Origin: Algoriphagus aquaeductus
Lineage (GTDB): Bacteria; Bacteroidota; Bacteroidia; Cytophagales; Cyclobacteriaceae
DNA: 64,000 bases
Direction of reading: 5' to 3'
Assembly (NCBI RefSeq): GCF_003253485.1
Contig: NZ_QKTX01000003.1
Location: 124,001 to 188,000, forward strand
Each line of letters begins with the position of its first letter. Position 1 is the first letter of the stretch. The notes beneath the pieces are model-generated. The model made no database searches. It saw only the letters and a program-made list of their open reading frames with translations, and was not told the origin of the DNA. The position numbers and the translations under genes are program-made. This document shows, piece after piece, positions 1 through 9,400 of this stretch.

Positions 1-75
1 TTCAGGGTCGACATCTTCTTGGTTACAAGAAAAAAAGGCACCTGCTATAATCAGTATAACAATTAACTTTTTCAT
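1..75 (-). CDS. N-terminus of a lipoprotein (partial, runs off the window)
   Basis: Reading leftward from an ATG at 75, all 25 codons are open to the window edge. The peptide begins MKKLIVILIIAGAFFSCNQE, a textbook lipoprotein signal: charged start, hydrophobic stretch, then a Cys in an F-S-C lipobox. It lies 2 bases downstream of the stop of the metalloprotease gene on the same strand, so the two are probably co-transcribed. Only the signal region is visible and no function can be assigned. Confidence 0.7.
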   Translation of the reverse strand, partial: MKKLIVILIIAGAFFSCNQEDVDPE

Positions 76-77
76 AA

Positions 78-1925
78 TTAGTTTTTAATAAATCGCAGGT
101 GAATAATTTCATTTAAGGAGTTTTGATAGCTGAATAAATATACTCCTGGTTTTAATTTATCGACAGAAAGAATAATTTGTTGTTCATTTTGTGATTCAAC
201 ACGGATTTGAGAGGTTACGATTGTGCGATTTTTTACATCTGTAACTTCAAAGGAATAGAATCCATTTCCTCTATCGGAAGATTTAATTGTTATTTTATCC
301 GAGGTAGGATTTGGAAACAGAATTACATCATTGTTCAGATTTTCACCAACATCTTCTAAATCGCCTAAATCAGGACAGACAGTACATCCTCCTCCAAGGA
401 AATCGTTTTGAACAGTTCTATACGCAGTAAATGTTGAGTTGTTTTGGTCAGTTACCACCAGCATAACCTCTAAATTTTGGTTTGTGGGCATGGTGGTTGT
501 CAAGGTTGTTCCGTTTCCTGCGAAGTAGTATCCTGAGCCGTTATTTAATTGCCAGCTTGTGGAATATGGTGCTATGCCACCTTGAATGTTTGGACTGAAA
601 TTAAGTGTTTGACCATTTCCTGCTGTCCCAGGCCCAAGAATAGAAGCCCACAATGCGGGAATTGAAAATCTGAAAGCTTCGACTGTTGGGCCATTTAAAT
701 TAATGTTACGATTATTGTTTGATACATTAACAACTCCTGTTGGTTCGCCATTATGGGTGCGGAATGGATTAGAAAAATGAAGTACTCTGGTGTAATTAGG
801 GCCAAATGGAGGAAGAACGCCCATTATTGATCTCCAATGATTACGTCTTGGGAAAGAACCGGAAATCCAAAGGTGGGCATGTGCATCTCCCGGTGCCGGG
901 TCGGTATCGTGTCTTGCACCCAATAAATGACCGATCTCATGAACGATTGTAAAGTTTGCGATTCCCGCACTTACTTGAGATATGCCGTAGGCCAAAGGTT
1001 CATTTGGTCCAATTTCTACAACCCTTCCTAGCGCGCCATAATTTGAACTATTAGTCAGTAATATAACTACATCTGCTTCATTTTCATTTCGGAGTTGTTG
1101 AGCATTTATGTTATTGGCCAAATCAGTTACATCATCTGCAAGATTTGTGTTAATAGTTTGACTGTTTTGTCGTTCATTAAAATTTAGAGGCAAAACCCCT
1201 GCAAGTTCTAAAGCTACCAAAGTGTTACTGTTAATTACAGCAGTTTGCCATTGGGCAAGTGCCGTATTTGCCATATTTACTAGGTTTTGTCCTGAGTTTG
1301 CCGCAGCGGGAGTAAATAGGAAGAGTACTCTCACTACGGCCGAAGTGTTGGCTATCCTATTGTTTTGATCTCCTGTTTCACTAGAAACTTTAGAAGTAGG
1401 CTTAAAGTCATTTTCTTTAGAATTTGAATCTTTACTCGTTGAATGTGGCTGATCACATTCTAGCAAGTTTATCTTCTCCATATTATAATCTAACAATATC
1501 GCTTGTCCATCAGGTAAGTGCTGAATCTCAAAAGACTGATTACCAGTAGAAATGTGTCCGGATACTTCTCCTTTTGTGGATGAAAGGACAATTTGACTAT
1601 TTTCACCTTCTCCTATCCACATTGATGCTTCGGAATTGCGTTGCCCCATTATCTTTCTGGAAACAATATTTTTATCTAATCCAGGAATTGTAATGGAAAT
1701 TTCATCACGACCCATGAGGTCATCAATATTTACAATGTCAATTAAAGAAACGGAATTGAGGTAATCTAAATTTTTTAATTTTTCAAGCTGGTTTTTATCC
1801 AGCTGTGAAAGATTGCTTTCCGATAATCTTGACCTTGAAATTAAGGATGGAGTATCTTTCTTTTGGGCATTTGCCAAGAATGCGAAAGCAAAAAACAGCA
1901 ACAAGGTTAGGTAAATGTTTTTCAT
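78..1925 (-). CDS. Secreted reprolysin-like zinc metalloprotease with T9SS sorting domain
   Basis: A 615-residue secreted protein. A Sec signal peptide covers about the first 20 residues. The catalytic region (about 195-400) holds the metzincin zinc site HEIGHLLGARHD at residues 329-340 (ligands His329, His333, His339; general base Glu330), as in reprolysin/ADAM-type M12B peptidases. An Ig/PKD-like segment follows (about 430-510). The last 80 residues carry the Type IX secretion C-terminal domain, with FPNPTSDKITIKSS near 540 and GVYLF near the end, so the protein is expected to cross the outer membrane by the gliding-motility secretion system. The probable role is extracellular proteolysis; the substrate is unknown. 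A lipoprotein gene follows 2 bases downstream. Confidence 0.88.
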   Translation of the reverse strand: MKNIYLTLLLFFAFAFLANAQKKDTPSLISRSRLSESNLSQLDKNQLEKLKNLDYLNSVSLIDIVNIDDLMGRDEISITIPGLDKNIVSRKIMGQRNSEASMWIGEGENSQIVLSSTKGEVSGHISTGNQSFEIQHLPDGQAILLDYNMEKINLLECDQPHSTSKDSNSKENDFKPTSKVSSETGDQNNRIANTSAVVRVLFLFTPAAANSGQNLVNMANTALAQWQTAVINSNTLVALELAGVLPLNFNERQNSQTINTNLADDVTDLANNINAQQLRNENEADVVILLTNSSNYGALGRVVEIGPNEPLAYGISQVSAGIANFTIVHEIGHLLGARHDTDPAPGDAHAHLWISGSFPRRNHWRSIMGVLPPFGPNYTRVLHFSNPFRTHNGEPTGVVNVSNNNRNINLNGPTVEAFRFSIPALWASILGPGTAGNGQTLNFSPNIQGGIAPYSTSWQLNNGSGYYFAGNGTTLTTTMPTNQNLEVMLVVTDQNNSTFTAYRTVQNDFLGGGCTVCPDLGDLEDVGENLNNDVILFPNPTSDKITIKSSDRGNGFYSFEVTDVKNRTIVTSQIRVESQNEQQIILSVDKLKPGVYLFSYQNSLNEIIHLRFIKN

Positions 1926-2261
1926 AGTATTGAGCTGTTAAAAGTTTGTTTAAAAAGGTTACTTAAACACCAGTTACTTATTTTTTTTAATTCGACAAAG
2001 AATATTTTCTTTTTCAAAAGAATATTTCACTATCAATCAGGGGGGGAGGTGATCATTTCAATACTTTCATCCGCTCCTTCCAATCCTCCAAATTGTCCAT
2101 TTGATATCGATTGACTGTTTTGAGCCAGAACAATAGTTTTAGGTTAATTAAAGGCGATGCTGATTCAAGTAATGATTGTCGCAAGGCTATTTTTAGAGAA
2201 AAAAGTATAGCAGGCTGAAATTTTGGTTTGTCCTTCCTAATTTCTGAAAAAATCTAAAACT
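1926..2261. other. Intergenic region between divergent genes
   Basis: This 336-base AT-rich stretch separates the divergent metalloprotease and sulfatase genes and should hold both promoters. I see no RNA gene, repeat or convincing open frame. A short G run (about 2041-2047) is the only compositional oddity. Confidence 0.6.
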
Positions 2262-3701
2262 ATGCCTTTTCGCCTGCTGATTATTCTGATCCTACTCGTA
2301 AGCTTTTCCTGCAATAACGCAGAAGAAAAATCCAATGATTCACCTCCAAACGTCATCTTCATCCTTGCCGATGACTTGGGCTATGGAGATTTGGGCTTTT
2401 TGGGACAACCGTACATCGAGACCCCGAATATTGACCGTCTGGCTAGAGAAGGGATGTTTTTTACCCAGCATTATGCCGGGGCACCCGTGTGTGCCCCTTC
2501 CCGCTCGGCCCTGATTACAGGGCTTCACACCGGGCACACGCCTGTGCGGGGGAATTTTGAGGTTCAACCCGAAGGGCAATATCCCATGCCGGACACGCTT
2601 CAGACGCTGAGCAAGATCTTTCAGCAGGCAGGTTATGCGACTGGAGCTTTTGGGAAATGGGGCTTGGGTTTTGTCGGTACTTCCGGTGATCCGAGCAATC
2701 AGGGCTTTGAGCAGTTTTATGGGTACAACTGTCAGCGCTATGCGCATCGGTACTATCCTGCTTACCTTTGGGAGAATCAAACCCAAGTGGATCTCCCGGG
2801 AAATGACTGGACCAATAAAGTGACTTACGCTCCGGATTTGATTCAGGAAAAGACCTTGGCTTTCATTGAATCAAATCAGAAAAATCCCTTTTTCCTTTTC
2901 ATGCCGATCGTGATGCCTCATGCCGAACTGGCAGCTCCAGACGATGAAATTTTCCAAAAGTATCGGGCAAAATTCGGGGAGGAAAAAGCGCATCAGGCAC
3001 CTGAAGGAGGCGACTATGGGCCGGAAATGAAAATTCCCGGCTATCAGTCTGAACCCTTTCCTCATGCGGCATTTGCTGCGATGGTGGAGCGAACCGATCG
3101 CTATGTGGGTGAAGTTTTGGCCAAATTGGAAGAACTGGGTCTCGCAGAAAATACCCTCGTGATCTTCACCTCAGATAATGGAGCCCATTTTGAAGGAGGA
3201 GCAGATCCTGAGTTCTTCGACAGCAATGGGCCTTTTAGGGGCTTAAAAAGGGATTTGTATGAAGGGGGAATCCGGGTTCCCATGATCGTCAAATGGCCGG
3301 GAAAAGTGAAGGAGGGAAGCCGATCGGATCATGTTTCCGCCTTTTGGGATTGGTTGCCTACGTTTGCTGATATTTTAGGAAAAAAAGTCCCTGAGGCGAT
3401 CGACGGAATTTCATTCTTGCCAGCGCTTTTGGGCAAATCAGATCAACTTGGTCACGATCATTTGTATTGGGAATTTCATGAGTTGGGTGGAAGACAGGCT
3501 GTACGTCAGGGCAATTGGAAGTTGGTAAAGTATCAGGTGAAAGACCCTTCAAAAACGACTGTGGAGTTATTTGATTTGGCCACGGACCCAGGAGAAAGTA
3601 AAAATCTTGCGGAAGCGAATCCTAAAAAAGTGGCGGAATTGGAGGGATTGATCCGGCAGGCGCATCGTCCTAATCCAGTGTTTAGGCTTTTTGGAAATTA
3701 A
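2262..3701 (+). CDS. Arylsulfatase-family lipoprotein
   Basis: A 479-residue type I (formylglycine-dependent) sulfatase. A lipoprotein signal ends at the Cys in LLVSFSCNN. The metal-binding N-terminal motif ADDLGYGDLG follows at about 36-45. The catalytic signature CAPSRSALITG begins at Cys77, the residue that a formylglycine-generating enzyme or anaerobic maturase would have to convert. Later blocks (GKWGLG, TSDNG followed by H, GGIRVP) match the A/B alkaline-phosphatase-fold sulfatases. It probably removes sulfate esters from glycans at the cell surface. No polysaccharide-utilisation genes or maturase lie nearby. A hairpin terminator follows the stop directly. Confidence 0.93.
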   Translation: MPFRLLIILILLVSFSCNNAEEKSNDSPPNVIFILADDLGYGDLGFLGQPYIETPNIDRLAREGMFFTQHYAGAPVCAPSRSALITGLHTGHTPVRGNFEVQPEGQYPMPDTLQTLSKIFQQAGYATGAFGKWGLGFVGTSGDPSNQGFEQFYGYNCQRYAHRYYPAYLWENQTQVDLPGNDWTNKVTYAPDLIQEKTLAFIESNQKNPFFLFMPIVMPHAELAAPDDEIFQKYRAKFGEEKAHQAPEGGDYGPEMKIPGYQSEPFPHAAFAAMVERTDRYVGEVLAKLEELGLAENTLVIFTSDNGAHFEGGADPEFFDSNGPFRGLKRDLYEGGIRVPMIVKWPGKVKEGSRSDHVSAFWDWLPTFADILGKKVPEAIDGISFLPALLGKSDQLGHDHLYWEFHELGGRQAVRQGNWKLVKYQVKDPSKTTVELFDLATDPGESKNLAEANPKKVAELEGLIRQAHRPNPVFRLFGN

Positions 3702-3728
3702 AAACGGGAACCCGTAGGTCCCCGTTTC
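3702..3728 (+). terminator. Rho-independent terminator after the sulfatase
   Basis: An 11-bp stem with one mismatch (3702-3712 with 3717-3727) around a CGTA loop starts just after the sulfatase stop. The right arm ends in CCCGTTT. The T tail is short. Confidence 0.65.
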
Positions 3729-3820
3729 CTTACCCAATCATTTACTTATTACCCTATAAGTAGGATGAAATTAAATCTTTGAATACTTCAAACTATCCTT
3801 CTCTGACCTGCTTCTAAAAA

Positions 3821-4372
3821 TTATTTCCAATCCCAGGCCACAATTGCCCAGGATTGGGTTACCTCTTCAAACTCGTGAATGACTTCAAAGCCGACCCGTC
3901 TGTGTGCTGCCAATGATCGGGTATTGCTTTTGGCGATCTCGGTAATTGCAAAGGAAAATTGGCCGGAGAATTGGTTTTTGTAGGCTTCATACAATTGATC
4001 AAAAAGCCCCTTTCCCCGCTGATTTTTTCCGACACAGACCTGACCTATTACAAGGTAGTCGTGATCTGCTATTTTTTTACCCTTATAATAGACCTGATCA
4101 AACTGATCAAACATGGGGATCAGAACCGGGATCAGATCCCTACTGGCTTTGGTCATCGCCAATACATACCCCACCACCTGATCCTCTTCCAAGGCAATCA
4201 CATGAGGGGCGATGGACTGAAGCGCTAGAAGCTGTTCAGGGGTGTGTCTTACCGTGACAAAACCATCTGCCTGTCTGACTTCATCAGAAACACGACTGAG
4301 GTGGTTTTCCCATTGAAGGTCCAGAATTCCCTGGAGATCAGATGCTGTTTTGGCGATTCGGATTTGAGCCAT
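3821..4372 (-). CDS. GNAT-family N-acetyltransferase
   Basis: A 183-residue protein with the GNAT acetyl-CoA fold. The central strand and acetyl-CoA loop are visible as VIGQVCVGKNQRGKGLFDQL (about 106-125), which contains the R-G-K-G pyrophosphate-binding motif. The C-terminal SNTRSLAAHRRVGFEVI segment is the usual N-x-x-S-x-x-x-H-x-x-x-G-F block of motif B. It transfers an acetyl group from acetyl-CoA to an unknown amine. The gene is monocistronic, convergent with the sulfatase and divergent from the TMEM220-like gene. Confidence 0.85.
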   Translation of the reverse strand: MAQIRIAKTASDLQGILDLQWENHLSRVSDEVRQADGFVTVRHTPEQLLALQSIAPHVIALEEDQVVGYVLAMTKASRDLIPVLIPMFDQFDQVYYKGKKIADHDYLVIGQVCVGKNQRGKGLFDQLYEAYKNQFSGQFSFAITEIAKSNTRSLAAHRRVGFEVIHEFEEVTQSWAIVAWDWK

Positions 4373-4491
4373 AAGGTCTGGAATTTTGGCTGTAAAATAG
4401 GATCATTTTTCTGCTAAAAATCATTCTCGACCGATTATCCCAGGCAGGATGGTTTGTTTTTGAAATTGCTTAGTTTAGCGCATCAACCCAA

Positions 4492-4860
4492 ATGCCTATG
4501 CGATTCAATAAAATCTACTTCAGTATCTGGTTTTTCCTGTTTGCCCTCTTTGCTTACTGGCAATTTAACGATCCTGATCCGGAAGTCTGGGTGAGCATTT
4601 ATGGCGCAGCGATGATCTTTTGTTTGCTCGGAGTGAGGGGGATTTTTCCTAAACTACCGTTGACCTTGGTGGTCATATTGGCAGTTCTTGGAGCGATTTA
4701 CTTTTTTCCGGGAGGAGTGGGGGATTGGATTGCCGATGAGTGGGCCCAAAAAGACCTGACCATGAAGACTCCGCAGATGGAAGAAAATCGGGAGACCTTT
4801 GGACTTCTTACCATTGCTTTGGTTTTAAGTCCCGCCTTGTATAAAGCTTGGAAAAAGTAG
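4492..4860 (+). CDS. TMEM220-family small membrane protein
   Basis: A 122-residue protein with about four hydrophobic helices (about 8-24, 32-48, 53-72, 102-118). Helix 1 is followed by the characteristic QFNDPDPEVW motif of the transmembrane-220 family. The biochemical role of the family is unknown. A second in-frame ATG two codons in is an equally good start. Confidence 0.8.
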   Translation: MPMRFNKIYFSIWFFLFALFAYWQFNDPDPEVWVSIYGAAMIFCLLGVRGIFPKLPLTLVVILAVLGAIYFFPGGVGDWIADEWAQKDLTMKTPQMEENRETFGLLTIALVLSPALYKAWKK

Positions 4861-4869
4861 AAAATTTAA

Positions 4870-5045
4870 GACTATAGAAATACTATAGAAATACAATAGA
4901 AATACAATAGAAATACATCTCGCTTCGCTCGATGAAATAGGGTAGAAATAGATTTCAAGAGGTACTTCCAAGGTATTTCTACCTCCGAAGGAGGCAATAT
5001 TTCAGGTGTATTTCCAACTATTTCCATGTATTTCAAATCAATTTC
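4870..5045. repeat. 11-bp tandem repeat and inverted GAAATA/TATTTC blocks
   Basis: Four tandem 11-base units of ATAGAAATAC(A/T) occupy 4874-4917. A perfect 10-base inverted pair GGTAGAAATA (4941-4950) / TATTTCTACC (4974-4983) and a CCTCC-GAA-GGAGG hairpin (4982-4994) follow. Several isolated TATTTC words, complementary to the left-hand GAAATA words, run up to about 5040. The region forms the 5' leader of the NIPSNAP gene and could fold into alternative long hairpins. Function unknown. Confidence 0.75.
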
Positions 5046-5070
5046 CAATAAAATCAAACCCTTAAACCTG

Positions 5071-5814
5071 ATGAAAAAAATCACCACGCTTCTGCTCGCC
5101 TTGACCTTGGCGGTAGTCACCTTTGCCCAGCAGGGCATCAAGTCTAAGTACTTCGAAATGCGGACTTATACCGCCCATGAAGGAAAAATGCCCGATCTGA
5201 TCAAGCGATTTGAGAATCATACTTTGAAACTGTTTAAGAAAAACGGGATCGAAAATGTCGCCTATTTTATCTCTGATGAAAATCCGGAAAAGACTTTGAC
5301 TTTCATTTTGGGGTATCCGGATGAGGCTTCGCGAGATGTACTTTGGAACAAATTTGCCAATGATCCAGCTTGGGTAGCCGCCAGAACGGCTTCAGAAGCC
5401 AATGGTCCCTTGGTTCAAAAAGTGGATCAGACGTTCATGGTTTGGGCTAATAATCTGAATGATCATAAAAAGCCCAAGCCAAGCGGAATCCTTCAAATGC
5501 GAACCTACTATTGTTTGCCGGGAAGAATCGAAAATATCCAAACCCGATTCCGGGATCATACCAGAGATCTGTTTGCCAGACAGGGTTTGAAAAACTATCC
5601 TTATTGGTTGACGGTGGAGAAAGACGGATCTCAGCCAAAGTTGGTATATATCCTTGGCCATGATTCTAAGGAAGCCTACAATGAAGCATTCAAGCGATTT
5701 GTTGCCGATCCGGATTGGATCAAGGCTCGTGATGCTTCAGAAGCTGATGGTAAAATCGTGGAAAAGATCGATGCGGTATTTTACAAGGCTTTGCCTTTTT
5801 CTCCGATGAAATAA
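5071..5814 (+). CDS. Exported NIPSNAP-family protein, tandem domains
   Basis: A 247-residue protein. I chose the ATG at 5071 because it gives a clean signal peptide (MKKITTLLLALTLAVVTFAQ). The frame is open upstream to 5026, but only through the repeat region. Two NIPSNAP domains follow in tandem, starting with FEMRTYTAHEGK (about residue 30) and LQMRTYYCLPGR (about 143). Each has the ferredoxin-like dimeric alpha/beta-barrel pattern and ends in a D-P-x-W segment. NIPSNAP proteins are poorly understood. An extracytoplasmic double-domain form is typical of Bacteroidota. A terminator follows about 100 bases downstream. Confidence 0.85.
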   Translation: MKKITTLLLALTLAVVTFAQQGIKSKYFEMRTYTAHEGKMPDLIKRFENHTLKLFKKNGIENVAYFISDENPEKTLTFILGYPDEASRDVLWNKFANDPAWVAARTASEANGPLVQKVDQTFMVWANNLNDHKKPKPSGILQMRTYYCLPGRIENIQTRFRDHTRDLFARQGLKNYPYWLTVEKDGSQPKLVYILGHDSKEAYNEAFKRFVADPDWIKARDASEADGKIVEKIDAVFYKALPFSPMK

Positions 5815-5909
5815 GAGGCAAGGAAGCATGGAAGTTAGGATGTTGTTCATACTTCGATATTCCATATTTAATAAAGTCCATAAGTTTTCAAAAGAAACAA
5901 TCATTTGAG

Positions 5910-5941
5910 GCCACTCTGAATTGATCAGGGTGGCTTTTTTT
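5910..5941 (+). terminator. Rho-independent terminator after NIPSNAP gene
   Basis: A 10-bp stem GCCACTCTGA (5910-5919) / TCAGGGTGGC (5925-5934) with one non-Watson-Crick pair and a 5-base loop is followed by seven T residues. Confidence 0.85.
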
Positions 5942-6004
5942 CAAAGTATTGTAGCCAATGACCTATCTGATTCGTATCATTACTAAATCAAAAATTTTGT
6001 ATCT

Positions 6005-6355
6005 ATGAAAAAGTATCTTTTCCTTTTAGTTTGTTCTGCGCTCATTTTTTCCTGTAATGACGAAGAAAGACCGGCGGTTTGTGGAGTCGAGAATCCGGTA
6101 GAGGATCTTGCTTGGGTTAAGGAACAAATTCAAAGCATGGGGTTTCCCAACAGTGTTGCATATTCTTACTTGAAACAAGCAAATTATCAAGGTGAAACCG
6201 TCTTCTTTTTTGGGTATTGTGATCCACTTGCAAATTGGGCTTTGATCGTGAGAGACTGTCAAGGAAATCCAGTAGAAGGGGAAATAAGTTTAACAGATTT
6301 AAATGGTCAAAAAGTGATTTGGAAGCCTTCGAATTCGGTTTGTAACTTCTCTTAA
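6005..6355 (+). CDS. Small lipoprotein of unknown function
   Basis: A 116-residue protein. The first 17 residues form a lipoprotein signal ending at the Cys of LIFSCNDEE. The mature part starts with CGVENPVEDLAWVKEQI and contains several Cys (CGV, GYCDP, RDCQG, NSVCN), which suggests a small disulfide-stabilised periplasmic or surface domain. I recognise the pattern as recurring in Bacteroidota lipoproteins but cannot name the family with confidence. The gene is monocistronic with a terminator just downstream. Confidence 0.75.
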   Translation: MKKYLFLLVCSALIFSCNDEERPAVCGVENPVEDLAWVKEQIQSMGFPNSVAYSYLKQANYQGETVFFFGYCDPLANWALIVRDCQGNPVEGEISLTDLNGQKVIWKPSNSVCNFS

Positions 6356-6375
6356 ATTTCCATTTATACTAAAGT

Positions 6376-6412
6376 AAAAAGCCAGCCTGAAATGAGTTCG
6401 GGCTGGCTTTTA
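6376..6412. terminator. Bidirectional terminator
   Basis: A stem of AAAAAGCCAGCC (6376-6387) with GGCTGGCTTTT (6401-6411) lies between the convergent small lipoprotein gene and the ThuA fusion gene. A-rich and T-rich flanks allow termination in both directions. Confidence 0.85.
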
Positions 6413-6462
6413 TTTTATTGGCCTTTGAAGAAATTGGCCAGGTTAGTGGAATGTATTAGTGA

Positions 6463-9400
6463 TTACTTCGCATTGAAGGTGATTCCCATCAGGATAAACG
6501 TACCCAATTCGGCGCCATTGGCATCACTTACGAAGTAAAGCTTATGCTTTTTGCCGTCTGTGGTTCCGGATATCGGGATGTTTGCCTGGTGCATCAGGAT
6601 TGGCATATTTGGGGCCTTAAAGCCTTCACTCTCCTGATGGATACCTTCAGCGACTACCGGTCCGGTAGGACTGTCGAGTCTGATTTCAAATTTTATCGGA
6701 GCTTTTAGCGGCTCTTGGGAAGCCGTCATCAAAGTCACCGAACCAATTCCCGTCAAATCTATGGCAGGCAAAGCAAATGAACCCTTGGTATTAGGTACCA
6801 TCAGCAAGGTTCTGCCGTCGAAGACCATCTTGGTATACGTCGCAAAATCACCGGCCTTTGCCAGATCGACAGCATTTGGCATCAGTACCAAAGAAGAAGA
6901 ACCGGTCATTGGTTTGATGTTTTCACCTCCCTTATCGGTGTAGGATGCCGAAATCACCAATGATCCTGTTGGGGAGGCCGGCTTGCCTAAGGTCGGATCC
7001 ACACTTCCCTTTGCCGCGAGGCTAGGCTTGCTTTCTTGTCTCAAAGAAAGAATGTAGGTAACCAATGCATTGACTTCAGATGTTTTCAAGTCTGGATTTG
7101 CCGGCATGACTGTCTCGCCCCATACTCCGCCTCCGCCTTTTCTGATTTTCTCCACCAGGTAATCACGGTTTCGCTCTCTGTATTTTTTAGCCACCTCGGT
7201 GTAAGCAGGGCCAATAGAGGCTTCATTTTCTTTATGGCAAGTTTTACACGTCAAGGACTGCACCAGTGACTTTCCAGTCATCGCTTCGCTCATGACCTTG
7301 TGTCCCATGTCTGCTTCGGCCTGATCGATGCCTTGGAGGTAGTCCGCTGCAACATAGAGGCTAGACATATCAGAGGCAGCATCGGGATGATCTTCGTCCG
7401 ATACAGATACGGTATAGTTCACTTTCTTTCCAGGGAAGTAGAAAGATTGATTGCCTTCTACTTGGATGGCCACCACCGGTGCAACGTTACCTGAATACAC
7501 AGATACCAAGGTACTTGTTCCTGCCAATCCCGCAGGATCGTTGGCTGTCACTTTGATTTCGTATTCACCCACGGTGTTAAAAGTATGGGTCAGGGTTGGT
7601 TCGGTAGTCGTTTTGGTTTCACCATTGCCCAAATCCCAGGTGTAGCTTAACGGATCTTTTTCAGGATCCGCAGCAGTAGCTGTCAGGGTCACGGTGAGCG
7701 GGTTCTTTCCTGAGGTCTTATCTACCGTCAAGTCGGATACCACAGGAGCTCTGTTTCCTCCATTGTAGTCGATTCGGAAAAGACCTGCATCCGGGTTTTT
7801 GGTAAACCAGCCGTTTCCATACTCAAGGATGTAGATTTTTCCGTCAGGTCCCATTTCCATATCCATCAAGGCGTTGAATTTGGTTCCTTTCATAAACGGC
7901 TCCATCTTGTCATAATCCCCGTTTTCCTGCATAGTCACCACCTTGATCCAGCCTCTAATCCAGTCATAGATAAAGAGTTTGCCGTCAAAATAATCGGGAA
8001 ATCTGGTTTCTTTGGGGTACATGTCAGAGTAGTATACCGGGCCTGCCATGGCGTTACGGCCTCCTGTGCCCAATTGCGGGAAGTCTGGTGACACGGCATA
8101 AGGATACCAGATAAAGGCCGGTTCTACCGGAGGTAATTTTTTCAATCCGGTATTGTTTGGAGAATTGTTTTCAGGTCCGTTGATGTCAAAAGCCTGACCG
8201 GGTTCTCCGGTTTCATAGTTGAATTCACGATAGGCGAAGTTGTTTCCAATCGTATAAGGCCAGCCAAAGTTACCGGCTTTTCTGGCCTGATTTACCTCGT
8301 CATACCCTCGTGGCCCTTTTAAATCCAAGGAGTCATTGCTGGCATCTGGGCCCACTTCACCCCAATAGAGGAAGCCTGTTTTCTGATCCACAGAGATTCG
8401 GTAAGGATTTCTCATGCCTTGGACATAGATTTCAGGACGGGTTCCTTCTGTACCTTGAGGGTATAAGTTTCCTTCAGGAATGGTATAGCTTCCGTCTTCA
8501 GCTACTTTGATTCGCAGGATTTTTCCTCTTAGGTCATTGGAGTTTCCGGAGCTTCTTCGAGCATCCCACTGCTTGTTGCCGTCACGACCATCCAGTGGCG
8601 CATAGCCATTGAGCCTGTATTTGGAATCTGGCTGGTTGAAAGGAGTAGAGTTGTCACCAGTGGAAAGGTATAGGTTTCCTTCCTTGTCAAAGGTAATCGA
8701 ACCACCTGTATGGCAACAGATGTCACGCTGGGAATACAATTCCAGGATGATTTGCTCGGAAGCCATATCCCAAGTGCCATTGGCAAACTTGAATCGGGAA
8801 AGTCGGTTGATCTCTTTGTCACCGGTAGGTGCGTAGAAGGCATATACCCAATTGTTGGTGGCATAGTTGGGATCTTTTTGCAAGCCCATCAAGCCTTCCT
8901 CTGCGTTGACACCTTTTACCTCGGTTTTCCAATACACATCCAGTTTCACGATTTCTTTCAATTCACCGGTTGCATTGTTATAGTGAAGAATTTCACCTCT
9001 TCGCTGAGCTACCAAAATGTCCAAATTAGGAAGGATGGTCATTTCTGTCGGTTCGGTAAACTGACCGATCGAAAGGGTAGTCTTGGTAAATCTGTTTTCT
9101 TCAGGCGTACGCTTAGACTTGGCTTTGCTGTAATCCAACTGCAGGTTGTCTCCAATCGCATATTGAATTCCTGACAGCAAATGCTTCAAGAAATCTGCTT
9201 CTTCGTAGGATTCTTTGGTATGACCACCTCCGGTATAGTAAGCACGGCCTCCGTCAAAATCATGGTACCAAGCAATCGGATGCTCGCCCATGTCAGCACC
9301 TCCCTGGTAGGAAGCCTCGTCCAGCATGAGGAGTTTTTTGGTATTCGGATTGACTTTCTTATAGCTGTACCATTCGTCAGTACGCTCCCAAGTCTCGGGT

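Noticed and set aside
4874..4917. CRISPR-like array
   Set aside because: The units are 11 bases without unique spacers, and no cas genes are present.
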